A stretch of DNA of 64,000 bases from Pseudomonas sp. N3-W (GTDB lineage Bacteria; Pseudomonadota; Gammaproteobacteria; Pseudomonadales; Pseudomonadaceae): positions 1,298,001 through 1,362,000 of the forward strand of contig NZ_CP103965.1 of NCBI RefSeq assembly GCF_024970185.1. Reading direction: 5' to 3'. Shown here piece after piece: positions 1-10,065 of the stretch (position 1 is the stretch's first letter; each line of letters begins with the position of its first letter). Below the pieces are notes generated by a model. That model did no database searches, had not been told where the DNA came from, and was given only the letters and a program-made list of their open reading frames with translations. The position numbers and the translations under genes were made by a program.

Positions 1-956
<956 letters not shown>

Positions 957-959
957 CTA

Positions 960-1049
960 TGTGGGAGCGAGCTTGCTCGCGATGGCGGTGTGTCAGTCAA
1001 CATAAACGTTGATTGTTACACCGCCATCGCGAGCAAGCTCGCTCCCACA
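960..1049. repeat. REPIN: inverted pair of REP sequences
   Basis: Two REP copies face each other, GTGGGAGCGAGCTTGCTCGC at the left and its reverse complement at the right. Each arm is about 28 bases and they are joined by about 32 bases, so the whole can fold into one long hairpin. It lies between the dapE start and the ndvB terminator. It is the best-preserved member of a family seen at six other places in this window. Confidence 0.93.
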
Positions 1050-1112
1050 GGGATTGCGGTTTTATCGGCAAACCGTATTCCGTCAAGCCCTGCAAAATGG
1101 CGGTTATCTTAA

Positions 1113-1141
1113 AGCAAAACGGCGGCCATTGGCCGCCGTTT
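1113..1141 (-). terminator. intrinsic terminator of ndvB
   Basis: A perfect stem GGCGGCC/GGCCGCC, extended by flanking AAAC/GTTT pairs, has a 3-base loop. On the minus strand it is followed by TTTTGCTTT. It lies just past the ndvB stop codon. Confidence 0.75.
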
Positions 1142-1158
1142 AGTGCATCTGTACTGAT

Positions 1159-3750
1159 TTAGACAGCCGGTGCAGGCTCAGGCTCGGCCACCGGTTTGGG
1201 CAGCGAAGACAGGAACGCCATGATCAGCGCTGCCAGGTACGGCAGCGACTGTACCAGCAACATGGTCACCCAGAAGCGCATGTCGTTGCTCGGCAGGCCC
1301 TGCACCAGGAAGATCCCCAGCGCCGCGCCCCATAGCAGCAACATGATGAACACCTCTTCGCGTGCTTCCGAAATCGCCACCCAGAAGCCGTGGTTGTCGG
1401 CGTTTTTGGGGGTGCGGAAGAACGGAATGCTGCTGGTGAAGAAGCCGTACAACACTGCTTTGGCAATGGTATGCGACAACGCCAGGCCGGCCAGCGCCGC
1501 GCAGAACGCATCCTTGAGATTGACCCCAACCGCACGGCGGTAGAGGAAAATGATCTTGCCGACCTTGAACACGAACAGCGCCAAAGGCGGGATCGCGAAA
1601 ATCAGCAGCGGCGGATCGACCCGTTGCGGCACGATGATCATTGCCGCCGACCACAACAGCGCGCCGACGGTGAAGAAGATGTTCATGCCGTCCGCCACCC
1701 ACGGCAACCAGCCCGCGAGGAAGTGGTAACGCTGGCCACGGGTCAGCTCGGTGCCCTTGCCGCGCAGCAGGCTGGCGGTGTGCCGCTTGATGATCTGAAT
1801 CGCGCCATAGGCCCAGCGGAACCGCTGTTTCTTGAAGTCGATAAAGGTATCAGGCATCAGGCCTTTGCCGTAGCTGGTGTGGTAGTACGCCGCCGACAGG
1901 CCTTTTTCGAACACACGCAGACCCAGTTCGGCGTCTTCACAGATGCACCAGTCGGCCCAGCCCAATTCCTCAAGTACCGAGCGCCGGGTCATGGTCATGG
2001 TGCCGTGCTGGATGATCGCGTCACGGTCGTTACGGGTGACCATGCCGATGTGGAAGAAGCCTTTGTATTCGGCGTAGCAGAGCTTCTTGAAGGTGCTTTC
2101 GTTCTGGTCGCGATAATCCTGCGGCGACTGCACCACGGCGATTTTCGGATCGGCGAAGTGCGGCACCATGTGCTTGAGCCAGTTCGGGTCGACACAGTAG
2201 TCCGAGTCGATCACGGCAATGACTTCGGCGTCCTTGGCGGTGTGCGGAATCAGGTAGTTCAGCGCGCCGCCCTTGAAGCCGGCCAGCGGCGCGACGTGGA
2301 AGAACTTGAAGCGCGGGCCCAGGGTTTCGCAGTAATCGCGCACCGGTTCCCAGACCGCCGGGTCCTTGGTGTTGTTGTCGATGATCAGGACTTCGAAGTC
2401 CGGATAGTCGAGGTTGGCCAGGGCATTGAGGGTCTGTTTGACCATCTCCGGCGGCTCGTTGTAGCAGGGCACGTGGATCGAGACTTTTGGTCTGTAGTGC
2501 GAATCACCTTCTACCGGCAGGAATTCACGCCGGCGCTTGTGGGTCCAGACCGCTTCAGCCAGTTCGTGCGCCTCGGTCAGCAGCACGATAAACACCCCGA
2601 GCGCACCAAGGGCGAGCAGGAAGCCCACCGTCAGGCTGAACCAGGTGCTGTATTGCTGACTGTAGTCATAACCGATCCAGACCAGCACCGAACCGCACAG
2701 GAACGCGATAAAGGTCAGGAATGTGCGGCCGCGTTGGCGCAGGGCCGAGCCGTCGATCATCAGCAAGGTCAGCGACAGCAGCGCCAGTACGGCAGAGCCG
2801 ATAGCCAGCACGCGCCATTGCGGAATCGCTACCACCGGGCCTTCGAAGTTGAATTTCTGCTGGCGTGCGGCGTTGAACACGCCCCAGTAAGCGCCTACCG
2901 AACCTTCGTCGCTGGCCTTCCACGGTTGGTCAAACGCTTCGATCACGAAGTAGTTGAAACCCTGACGGTTCAGCTTGTTGACCAAGGTGCGCAGGTAGAT
3001 CGCCTGATCTGCCGGGCTGGCATCGGTGCCGCCGCGCATACGACCGTTGCTCGGCCAGCCAACCTCCGAGAGCAGCAGCGGTTTTTTCGGGAACATCTTT
3101 TTCAGGTCCCGGGCGCGGTCGAGAACGAACTGGCCAGCCTTGTCCACCGGGATGAATTCCCAGTAAGGCAAAACGTGGGCAGCGATCAGGTCGACGTGCT
3201 TGGCCAGTTCCGGGTGTTCTTCCCAGACGTGCCATTGCTCGGACGTGGTTACCGGTACTTTCACGGCGGCGCGCACGCGATCGAGGATCACGCTGAGGTC
3301 GGCGGCGGTGATTTCCTTGCGGAAAATCGCCTCGTTGCCGACTACCACACGAACCACGCTGCGCGAGGTGTTGGCCAGCTCGATGGCGCGCAGGATTTCG
3401 CGTTCGTTGCGCTCCTGGTCCGGGCTGATCCAGATACCCAGGGTCACCCGCAGGCCGAACTCTTCCGCCAACAGGGGAATGTCCTGCAGGGTGCCATCGA
3501 CTGAGTACGTACGGATGTTGTCCGTCAGCTTGCTCATGATCTCCAGGTCGCGACGCATTTCATCGTCGGTCGGGTACTGGTCTTTCTGCGGGTACTGGCC
3601 TTGTTGAAACGGCGAGTACGAAAAACCGGAGATCTGTTCAGGCCAGTTGGGGGCGGAGACCGGGCGGTTGATCAGCGCCCAGAAGCCGGTAAACAAGGCT
3701 GCGATGGCGAGCACCACGACCAGGTTGAGTCCAAATTTACGCGATGACAT
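1159..3750 (-). CDS. ndvB: NdvB-like periplasmic beta-glucan synthase (GH17-like plus GT2 domains)
   Basis: Inner-membrane glucan synthase expected to build periplasmic beta-1,3-linked glucans; in P. aeruginosa the homologue is linked to biofilm antibiotic tolerance. The protein starts MSSRKFGLNLVVVLAIAA, a membrane anchor. A glucanase-like (GH17) region of about 300 residues follows (SEVGWPSNGRMRGG, VIEAFDQPWK), then membrane segments and a processive GT2 domain with VIDSDYC (DxD), CEDAELGLRVF and KKQRFRWAYGA (QxxRW). Several membrane helices close the C-terminus. The frame is open 54 bases further upstream from a TTG, but ATG 3750 fits the membrane anchor and the family start. It is monocistronic with its own terminator. 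About 863 aa. Product chemistry is inferred from homologues. Confidence 0.9.
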   Translation of the reverse strand: MSSRKFGLNLVVVLAIAALFTGFWALINRPVSAPNWPEQISGFSYSPFQQGQYPQKDQYPTDDEMRRDLEIMSKLTDNIRTYSVDGTLQDIPLLAEEFGLRVTLGIWISPDQERNEREILRAIELANTSRSVVRVVVGNEAIFRKEITAADLSVILDRVRAAVKVPVTTSEQWHVWEEHPELAKHVDLIAAHVLPYWEFIPVDKAGQFVLDRARDLKKMFPKKPLLLSEVGWPSNGRMRGGTDASPADQAIYLRTLVNKLNRQGFNYFVIEAFDQPWKASDEGSVGAYWGVFNAARQQKFNFEGPVVAIPQWRVLAIGSAVLALLSLTLLMIDGSALRQRGRTFLTFIAFLCGSVLVWIGYDYSQQYSTWFSLTVGFLLALGALGVFIVLLTEAHELAEAVWTHKRRREFLPVEGDSHYRPKVSIHVPCYNEPPEMVKQTLNALANLDYPDFEVLIIDNNTKDPAVWEPVRDYCETLGPRFKFFHVAPLAGFKGGALNYLIPHTAKDAEVIAVIDSDYCVDPNWLKHMVPHFADPKIAVVQSPQDYRDQNESTFKKLCYAEYKGFFHIGMVTRNDRDAIIQHGTMTMTRRSVLEELGWADWCICEDAELGLRVFEKGLSAAYYHTSYGKGLMPDTFIDFKKQRFRWAYGAIQIIKRHTASLLRGKGTELTRGQRYHFLAGWLPWVADGMNIFFTVGALLWSAAMIIVPQRVDPPLLIFAIPPLALFVFKVGKIIFLYRRAVGVNLKDAFCAALAGLALSHTIAKAVLYGFFTSSIPFFRTPKNADNHGFWVAISEAREEVFIMLLLWGAALGIFLVQGLPSNDMRFWVTMLLVQSLPYLAALIMAFLSSLPKPVAEPEPAPAV

Positions 3751-4026
3751 AGCTATTTCGGGTTCCAAAGGCTGTGGAACGAAGGAACGGTCGGCGATTG
3801 CCAAGCGGCGCGCATCCTACACCGTGTGTTCACTGACCGTACAGCGGGCAGGGAAAAGCCGACATTGGGCACTGCACTTTGACATAAGTTCTTACACTCA
3901 TGGCTGGAAGGTCAAACTTCGCGCTGCGCAGGCCCATTAAAGCAGGCCTTGTTGCCGTTCATAGCGCAAAGATGCTCTTGGCCGCCGTCGGCCCTATAAT
4001 GCGCGCCAGTTTTTGGGGTAATGGTC

Positions 4027-4836
4027 ATGAGTACAGAAGATCCACGGTTTGCCGGCATCGCCCGTTTATATGGCATAGAAGGCCTGGCGCGCTTGCGCTC
4101 GGCCCATGTCGCTATCGTTGGCGTTGGTGGTGTCGGTTCCTGGGCGGCGGAAGCCATTGCCCGTTGTGGCGTGGGCGAGATTTCGCTGTTCGACCTCGAC
4201 GACGTGTGCGTGAGCAACGCCAACCGGCAGTTGCACGCGCTGGACAGCACGGTCGGCAAACCCAAGGTCGAGGTCATGGCCGAGCGTTTGCGCGGGATCA
4301 ACCCGGATTGCACGGTGCACGCGGTGGCGGATTTCGTCACACGCGAGACCATGGCCGAGTACATCACGCCGAACATCGACTGCGTGATCGACTGCATCGA
4401 CAGCGTGAACGCCAAGGCGGCGCTGATTGCCTGGTGCAAACGCCGCAAGATCCAGATCATCACCACCGGCGGGGCGGGCGGGCAGATCGACCCGACCTTG
4501 ATTCAGGTGTGCGACCTGAACCGCACGTTCAATGATCCGCTGGCCTCGAAAGTACGCTCCACGTTGCGCCGCGATTATGGTTTTTCCCGCACCGTGACGC
4601 GTCATTACAGCGTGCCTTGTGTGTTTTCCACCGAGCAACTGCGCTACCCGAAACCGGATGGCAGCATCTGCTTGCAGAAAAGTTTTGTTGGCGATGGTGT
4701 GAAACTTGACTGTGCCGGGGGCTTTGGCGCGGTGATGATGGTGACGGCGACGTTCGGCATGGTCGCGGCGACCAAGGCGGTGGACAAGATTGTGGCGGGT
4801 GTGCGGCGGCCGGCGGATCGGGCCAAGGCCTCATAG
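4027..4836 (+). CDS. tcdA: tRNA threonylcarbamoyladenosine dehydratase TcdA (CsdL)
   Basis: E1-like ATP-dependent enzyme that cyclises t6A37 of ANN-decoding tRNAs to ct6A. The nucleotide-binding loop GVGGVGSWAAEAIARCGVG is near residue 30, followed by DLDDVCVSNANRQ and ITTGGAGGQIDPT, the ThiF/MoeB-type fold. Length 269 aa is normal for the family. Two ATGs are possible (4021 and 4027); the second is preferred because GGGGTAATGGTC places a Shine-Dalgarno-like GGGG at a workable distance and homologues start MSTEDPRF. A good -10 hexamer TATAAT lies at 3995-4000. csdE and csdA, its usual partners, are the next genes but on the opposite strand. Confidence 0.95.
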   Translation: MSTEDPRFAGIARLYGIEGLARLRSAHVAIVGVGGVGSWAAEAIARCGVGEISLFDLDDVCVSNANRQLHALDSTVGKPKVEVMAERLRGINPDCTVHAVADFVTRETMAEYITPNIDCVIDCIDSVNAKAALIAWCKRRKIQIITTGGAGGQIDPTLIQVCDLNRTFNDPLASKVRSTLRRDYGFSRTVTRHYSVPCVFSTEQLRYPKPDGSICLQKSFVGDGVKLDCAGGFGAVMMVTATFGMVAATKAVDKIVAGVRRPADRAKAS

Positions 4837-4860
4837 ATTTCACGGTCGTACAAAGATCAA

Positions 4861-4952
4861 ATGTGGGAGCTGGCTTGCCTGCGATAGCGGTGTGACATTC
4901 AACAGAGATGTTGACTGACACTCAGTCATCGCAGGCAAGCCAGCTCCCACAT
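4861..4952. repeat. REPIN between convergent tcdA and csdE
   Basis: Inverted pair of the variant ATGTGGGAGCTGGCTTGCCT with complementary right arm, separated by about 35 bases. It fills the gap between two genes that converge and could act as a bidirectional hairpin. The core (CTGGCTTGCCTGCGA) differs from that of the first REPIN (CGAGCTTGCTCGCGA), so it belongs to another subfamily. Confidence 0.92.
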
Positions 4953-4974
4953 TTGAACCGCATTCATACAGGTC

Positions 4975-5382
4975 CTACTGCAAACTCAGTTCGTGCATCC
5001 GCTGAAGCACGGCATTCAGGCCATTACTGCGCGACGGCGATAACTGCCGGCTCAGCCCAAGCTGATTGAACCAGTCGGGCAAATCCACCTGTTGCAACTC
5101 AGCCGCCGACAACCCGTTGACCCGCGCCAGCAACAACGCCACCAGCCCGCGAATCAAGCGTGCATCGCTAGCGGCGCTGAACTGCCAGTGGCCATCCTGT
5201 AACTGGCCCACCAGCCATACCTGGCTTTCACAGCCATGCACGCGATTGGCCTCGACCTTATCCACATCGCTCAATGCCGGAAGACGTTCGCCCCACTGCA
5301 TCAGCAGCCGTGCCCGTTGCTCCCAGCCAGCGGCCTTCTGAAATGTCTCCAGCGCAGTAGTCGCATCGACGGGCAGGCTCAT
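4975..5382 (-). CDS. csdE: SufE-like sulfur acceptor CsdE
   Basis: Accepts persulfide sulfur from the cysteine desulfurase CsdA. The family signature VHGCESQVWL is present with the acceptor cysteine at residue 51, and length (135 aa) is typical of SufE/CsdE. The start codon overlaps the csdA stop by four bases, so the two are translationally coupled. With TcdA nearby this matches the CSD system that works with ct6A formation. CsdE rather than SufE is inferred from this context and the absence of other suf genes. Confidence 0.92.
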   Translation of the reverse strand: MSLPVDATTALETFQKAAGWEQRARLLMQWGERLPALSDVDKVEANRVHGCESQVWLVGQLQDGHWQFSAASDARLIRGLVALLLARVNGLSAAELQQVDLPDWFNQLGLSRQLSPSRSNGLNAVLQRMHELSLQ

Positions 5383-6584
5383 CGCAGCAGCTCCAGCGCC
5401 TGATCCAGCGCTTCGAAGAAGCGTTCCAGATCTTCAGAATCGTTGTACAGCGCCAGCGACACGCGAATCGCCCCGGCCAGCTCCAGGCTCTTGAGCAGCG
5501 GCATGGCGCAGTGATGACCGGCGCGTACAGCAATGCCCTGTTCGGTCAGCAAGTGCGCCAGATCCGAGTTATGCACACCCTCGACGACAAAACTTGCCAG
5601 TGCTAATTGCGGTTTGCCCAGCAGGCGAATGCCATTGCGCGCTTGCAGTCCCTTTAACAGGTAGTCGTGCAATGCCGCTTCATGGGCCGAGACGGCCTCC
5701 TGATCCAGCGCGCCGAGGTAATCGAGCGTTGCGCCGAGCCCGATCACACTGGCGATGGGCGGCGTACCGGCTTCAAAGCCCAATGGCGCCGGGCGAAAGC
5801 GGGCGTCATGGTAATTGGCATCGAGCACCATTTCGCCACCAAACTGCCACGGGCGCAATTGTTCAAGGGCCTCATTGCGCCCGAACAGCACGCCCAAGCC
5901 ATCGGGGCCATAGAGCTTGTGGCTGGAAAATACATAGAAGTCGCAGCCCAGCGCCTGCACGTCGTGTCGGCCATGGACAACGCCTTGCGCGCCATCGACC
6001 ACGGTCAAGGCGCCGTGCACCTTGGCCATCGTCAGTAACGCAGGCAACGGCTGCCAGGCGCCAAGCACGTTGGATAGCTGACTGACGGCCAGCAGCCGTG
6101 TGCGTGGGCCGATCAGGTGCACGGCGGCGGCCAGATCGATCACGCCTTCGGCGTCCAGCGGCAGAATCACCAGTTTCAGGTCGCGACGTTGCGCCAGTTG
6201 CTGCCACGGCAGCAGGTTGGCGTGATGCTCCAGAGCGCTGATGACGATCTCGTCGCCCGGATGAAACAAGTGTTCCAGGCCATAGGCCAGGAGGTTCAGC
6301 GCGCTGGTGGCGCCGTGGGTAAAGACGATCTGCCCGCAATCGCGGGCATTGAGCCATTGCGCGACCTTGCTTCGGCTATCTTCAAACGCCTGGGTGGCGT
6401 GGGCGCCGGGCAGGTGTTGCGCCCGATGCACGTTGGCCGCGCCATTGGCGTAATAGTGCGCCAGGGCGTCCAGCAGGGCTTGAGGTTTTTGGGTGGTGGC
6501 GGCGTTGTCCAGATACGTCTGGTCTTGCCGTTGCAATGCGGCGATGGCCGGAAAGTCGGCGCGCCAGGGGGAGGGAATCATCAT
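5379..6584 (-). CDS. csdA: cysteine desulfurase CsdA
   Basis: PLP-dependent class-V aminotransferase fold enzyme that takes sulfur from cysteine and passes it to CsdE. Visible motifs: TYLDNAATTQKP near the N-terminus, VVDGAQGVVH (PLP ring contact), FSSHKLYGPDG with the Schiff-base lysine, and RAGHHCAMPLL with the catalytic cysteine. The frame is open a further 35 codons upstream, but that part is translated from a REP sequence, so the start is set at ATG 6584 (ATG 6581 is an equal alternative). About 401 aa, normal for the family. Operon csdA-csdE. Confidence 0.95.
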   Translation of the reverse strand: MMIPSPWRADFPAIAALQRQDQTYLDNAATTQKPQALLDALAHYYANGAANVHRAQHLPGAHATQAFEDSRSKVAQWLNARDCGQIVFTHGATSALNLLAYGLEHLFHPGDEIVISALEHHANLLPWQQLAQRRDLKLVILPLDAEGVIDLAAAVHLIGPRTRLLAVSQLSNVLGAWQPLPALLTMAKVHGALTVVDGAQGVVHGRHDVQALGCDFYVFSSHKLYGPDGLGVLFGRNEALEQLRPWQFGGEMVLDANYHDARFRPAPLGFEAGTPPIASVIGLGATLDYLGALDQEAVSAHEAALHDYLLKGLQARNGIRLLGKPQLALASFVVEGVHNSDLAHLLTEQGIAVRAGHHCAMPLLKSLELAGAIRVSLALYNDSEDLERFFEALDQALELLR

Positions 6585-6616
6585 GCTGTCGGGCCCTGGT
6601 GGGTTACGCCGGACCC

Positions 6617-6690
6617 TGTGGGAGCGAGCCTGCTCGGCGAAGCTTTTTCGCGTCCTCACGGACGCCTTCGCGAGCAGGCTCGCTCCCACA
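6617..6690. repeat. REPIN between dapD and csdA
   Basis: Arms TGTGGGAGCGAGCCTGCTCG and the complementary GAGCAGGCTCGCTCCCACA are joined by a short 35-base spacer. It separates dapD (upstream) from csdA; both read leftward. Confidence 0.92.
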
Positions 6691-6706
6691 GAGGGTCATG
6701 TGGTGC

Positions 6707-7741
6707 TTAGTTGTGAGCGTGCAGCGCTTCGTTCAGTTCGATCGCCGATTTGTGGGTTTTGCATTCCACGGCGCCGGTTTCCGAATTGCGGCGGAACAGC
6801 AGGTCCGGCTGACCGGCCAGGTCACGGGCCTTGACCACCTTGACCAGGTTGTTGCTGTCGTCCAGCAGCGCCACTTTGGTGCCCGCGGTGACGTACAGGC
6901 CCGACTCAACGGTGTTGCGGTCGCCCAACGGGATACCGATACCGGCGTTGGCGCCGATCAGGCAGCCTTCGCCAACCTTGATCACGATGTTGCCGCCGCC
7001 CGACAGGGTGCCCATGGTCGAGCAACCGCCGCCCAGGTCCGAACCTTTGCCGACGAACACGCCAGCCGAGACGCGGCCTTCGATCATGCCCGGGCCTTCG
7101 GTGCCGGCGTTGAAGTTGACGAAGCCTTCGTGCATCACGGTGGTGCCTTCGCCCACGTAGGCGCCCAGGCGGATACGTGCGGCGTCAGCGATACGCACGC
7201 CAGCCGGCACCACGTAGTCGGTCATTTTCGGGAACTTGTCCACCGAGAACACTTCCAGCAACTCGCCGCGCAGGCGGGCTTCGAGTTGATGTTCGGCCAG
7301 CTCGGCCAGATCGATCGCGCCCTGGCTGGTCCAGGCCACGTTCGGCAGCAGTGGGAACACACCGGCCAGGCTCAGGCCATGAGGCTTGACCAGACGATGA
7401 GACAGCAGGTGCAGCTTGAGGTAGGCCTCTGGCGTGGAAGTCAGTTGTACGTCTTCGGCCAGAATAGTGGCGACCAGCGGCTTGTGGCTTTCTGCCAGAC
7501 GGGTCAGCAGCGCGGCCTGGGCAGCGTCGACGCTCTTCAGCGCTTCAGCCAGTTGCGACGCCTGAGCGGTGCTGAAGGCGATGGCCTGGTTGCCTTCGCT
7601 GTAGCCCAGGATTGGCGCGATGGCCGCGACCAGTTCGGCCGAGGGGTGGAGCAGTGGCTGCGCGTAGAACACTTCCAGCCATGCGCCTTGACGGTTTTGA
7701 GTGCCGACACCAAAGGCCAGGCTGAACAGGGTAGTGGACAT
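6707..7741 (-). CDS. dapD: tetrahydrodipicolinate N-succinyltransferase DapD
   Basis: Transfers succinyl from succinyl-CoA to tetrahydrodipicolinate, the step before DapC and DapE in lysine/DAP synthesis. The 344-residue form with an N-terminal extension and a left-handed beta-helix C-terminal half (GGCSTMGTLSGGGNIVIKVG) is the Pseudomonas/actinobacterial type rather than the 274-aa E. coli type. It starts MSTTLFSLAFGVG at ATG 7741. It follows the ArsC-like gene by 33 bases on the same strand, probably one transcript. dapE and dapC, whose products act in the same branch, are within 7 kb. Confidence 0.95.
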   Translation of the reverse strand: MSTTLFSLAFGVGTQNRQGAWLEVFYAQPLLHPSAELVAAIAPILGYSEGNQAIAFSTAQASQLAEALKSVDAAQAALLTRLAESHKPLVATILAEDVQLTSTPEAYLKLHLLSHRLVKPHGLSLAGVFPLLPNVAWTSQGAIDLAELAEHQLEARLRGELLEVFSVDKFPKMTDYVVPAGVRIADAARIRLGAYVGEGTTVMHEGFVNFNAGTEGPGMIEGRVSAGVFVGKGSDLGGGCSTMGTLSGGGNIVIKVGEGCLIGANAGIGIPLGDRNTVESGLYVTAGTKVALLDDSNNLVKVVKARDLAGQPDLLFRRNSETGAVECKTHKSAIELNEALHAHN

Positions 7742-7774
7742 GGTTATACCTCTAACAAAATTGAACGGGCTGCC

Positions 7775-8137
7775 TTACTTGAGTGCGGCCGCGTAGATAT
7801 CTGGCTTGAAGCCAATCAGGGTTCGGTCACCGAGATCGAGCACCGGGCGCTTGATCATCGAGGGTTGCGCGAGCATCAGTTCTATGGCTTTCGACTGGTC
7901 GAGATCGGCTTTACGTTCGTCGTCGAGTTTGCGAAAGGTCGTGCCTGCGCGGTTCAACACCACTTGCCAGCCGTGCTCGTCGCACCATTGGGTCAGGTGT
8001 TCACGGTCGATTCCGGCCGTCTTGTAATCATGGAAGTCATAGCTGACAGCGTGTTCATCGAGCCAGGTGCGCGCCTTTTTCATGGTGTCGCAGGCTTTGA
8101 TGCCGAAAAGGTGCAACGTTTTGCTTGAAACGGTCAA
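7775..8137 (-). CDS. ArsC/Spx-family thioredoxin-fold protein (YffB-like)
   Basis: 120-aa member of the ArsC/Spx/YffB family. The N-terminal LFGIKACDTMKKA carries one cysteine (residue 16) in the position of the redox cysteine; NRAGTTFRKL and the C-terminal IKRPVLDLGDRTLIGF are family motifs. True arsenate reductases of this family sit in ars operons; this one precedes dapD, as in other pseudomonads, so its role is probably thiol/redox rather than arsenic related. It starts at TTG 8137, preceded by AAAGGGGGCAATTCC, a strong Shine-Dalgarno; no in-frame ATG lies before the conserved N-terminus. Confidence 0.9.
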   Translation of the reverse strand: MTVSSKTLHLFGIKACDTMKKARTWLDEHAVSYDFHDYKTAGIDREHLTQWCDEHGWQVVLNRAGTTFRKLDDERKADLDQSKAIELMLAQPSMIKRPVLDLGDRTLIGFKPDIYAAALK

Positions 8138-8213
8138 GGAATTGCCCCCTTTACAGGTGCTGAAAAAAAAGGTCCCGGATTATGCCATGGTCATTCAGTT
8201 AAAGCGCAAAACC

Positions 8214-8305
8214 TGTGGGAGCCGAGCTTGCTCGCGATGAGGACGTGTCAGTCGACATCAACATTGACTGACCTGACCCCTTCGCGAGCAAGCCCGTTCC
8301 CACAG
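8214..8305. repeat. REPIN upstream of the antiporter gene
   Basis: Left arm TGTGGGAGCCGAGCTTGCTC and right arm GAGCAAGCCCGTTCCCACA carry a few arm mismatches, separated by about 45 bases. It lies in the divergent region between the ArsC-like gene and the antiporter. Confidence 0.88.
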
Positions 8306-8413
8306 TGGACTGGTGGTGTTCCGCAGGATGCGACATTGGTGTTACGGTCAGGCGTCAGCCCACGCGGCTAATATGGCACTTCAAAGCTGTCGATTGTCTG
8401 GGAAATCAGCGTT

Positions 8414-10045
8414 ATGCAAACCGCCTATACCGTCCTGATCATGCTGATGCTGGTCAGTGTTTCACGTTTGGTCGGACGGGTGATCCCGCTGCCGTTGCCG
8501 TTGGTACAGATTGGCGCGGGGGCGTTACTGGCGTGGCCGACCCTGGGTCTGCATGTGGCGCTGGACCCGGAACTGTTCCTTTTTCTGTTCCTGCCGCCGC
8601 TGCTGTTTTCCGATGGTTGGCGCATGCCCAAGCGTGAGTTGTGGCGCCTGCGAGGGCCGATCCTGACGCTGGCGGTGGGGCTGGTGCTGTTTACGGTGGT
8701 CGGCGCTGGCTATTTCATCCATTGGTTGCTGCCAACGATCCCGTTGCCGGTGGCCTTCGCGTTGGCCGCCGTGCTGTCGCCGACCGACGCCGTGGCCGTC
8801 TCGGCGATTTCCCAGAACCGCTTGCCGACCCCGCTGATGCACATGTTGCAGGGCGAGGCCCTGATGAATGACGCCTCGGGTCTGGTGACGTTCAAGTTTG
8901 CACTGGTTGCCGCAGTGACCGGCGTGTTCTCGCTGGCCAACGCCAGCCTGACGTTTGTGTTGGTGGCGCTCGGCGGCCTGGCCGTCGGCGTGGCATTGAG
9001 CTGGCTGGTCGGGCGTTTGCGCTCATGGATGATCGCTCGTGGCTGGGATGATCCGGCGACCCACGTGGTGTTCATGTTGTTGCTGCCGTTTGCGGCCTAC
9101 GTATTGGCCGAACGACTGGGCGTGTCCGGGATCTTGTCCGCCGTGGCGGCGGGGATGATGCAGAGCTGGCTCGATCTGCTGCCGCGTCAGACCAGTACCC
9201 GATTGCTCAATCGCAGCGTCTGGTCGTTGCTGGAGTTTGCCTTCAACGGGTTGATTTTCCTGCTGTTGGGGTTGCAGTTACCGGACATCATCAAGGCTGT
9301 GGCCAGCCACGAAACCTCGTTGTGGCCGACGCTGTTCTACCGTTGCCTGGACGTGGCGGCGATTTTCCTGGTGCTGCTGGTATTGCGGTTTGTCTGGGTG
9401 CAGAGCATCTGGCGGTTGTCTGGTTTGCTGCGGCGCTGGCGCGGCAAGGGCGAATTGACGCTGGTGCCTACGGCCCGCTCCTGCTGGTTGCTGACCGTGG
9501 GTGGGGTGCGCGGTGCGGTGACGTTGGCGGGTGTGTTGTCGGTGCCGTTGCTGATCGGCAGTGAAGCATTTCCCGAGCGTGACCTGCTGATCTTCATCGC
9601 TGCCGGGGTGATTTTGCTGTCGCTGATTGCGGCTTGTATCACTTTACCGTTGCTGCTGCGCGGCATCGAAAAAAGCCCCGACGACAAACGCCGTAACGAA
9701 GTACGTGACGCCTGGCGCAAGACCGCTGAAGCCGCCATTCACGCGCTGGAGGCCGAGGAAGCCACGCCCCAGGATGCCGCACAGGCGGCGCTGGCCGCCG
9801 AGCTCAAGGCGCGGATCATGTCCGAGTATCGCCACCAGTTGGAGGTATTCAACGATTCTGCCGAAGCCCAGGCCCTGGCGTTTCAGATGGACTTGCTGGA
9901 GCGGCGTCTGCGCTTGAAGGCGCTGCGGGCGCAGCGCCTGGAATTGTATAGCCTTAGCCGTCATCACCAGATTGGTGATGACGTGTTGCGCGAAGTGCTG
10001 GGTGAACTGGATTTGAGTGAGGCAAACCTTGGTTCGGTGAAATGA
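8414..10045 (+). CDS. CPA1-family Na+/H+ antiporter
   Basis: Inner-membrane cation/proton antiporter for sodium and pH homeostasis. About twelve hydrophobic segments fill residues 1-420. Family motifs include FLFLPPLLFSDGW, AAVLSPTDAVAVSAI and GEALMNDASGLVTF (the ND motif of CPA1 carriers), and GGVRGAVTLAGVLSVP near residue 360. A hydrophilic, charged, probably coiled C-terminal tail of about 120 residues follows, as in bacterial YjcE-type carriers. 543 aa is normal. It is monocistronic and converges on the protease gene with a 20-base gap. The exact ion preference cannot be read from sequence. Confidence 0.92.
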   Translation: MQTAYTVLIMLMLVSVSRLVGRVIPLPLPLVQIGAGALLAWPTLGLHVALDPELFLFLFLPPLLFSDGWRMPKRELWRLRGPILTLAVGLVLFTVVGAGYFIHWLLPTIPLPVAFALAAVLSPTDAVAVSAISQNRLPTPLMHMLQGEALMNDASGLVTFKFALVAAVTGVFSLANASLTFVLVALGGLAVGVALSWLVGRLRSWMIARGWDDPATHVVFMLLLPFAAYVLAERLGVSGILSAVAAGMMQSWLDLLPRQTSTRLLNRSVWSLLEFAFNGLIFLLLGLQLPDIIKAVASHETSLWPTLFYRCLDVAAIFLVLLVLRFVWVQSIWRLSGLLRRWRGKGELTLVPTARSCWLLTVGGVRGAVTLAGVLSVPLLIGSEAFPERDLLIFIAAGVILLSLIAACITLPLLLRGIEKSPDDKRRNEVRDAWRKTAEAAIHALEAEEATPQDAAQAALAAELKARIMSEYRHQLEVFNDSAEAQALAFQMDLLERRLRLKALRAQRLELYSLSRHHQIGDDVLREVLGELDLSEANLGSVK

Positions 10046-10065
10046 CGGCATTACCTGAAGACTGG

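Noticed and set aside
1390..3504. 704-codon open frame antisense to ndvB
   Set aside because: Arg/His/Gln-rich nonsense-like translation without motif; ndvB is clear on the minus strand.
6585..6689. 35-codon N-terminal extension of csdA
   Set aside because: It is translated REP sequence (GASLLAKAS...), not conserved protein.
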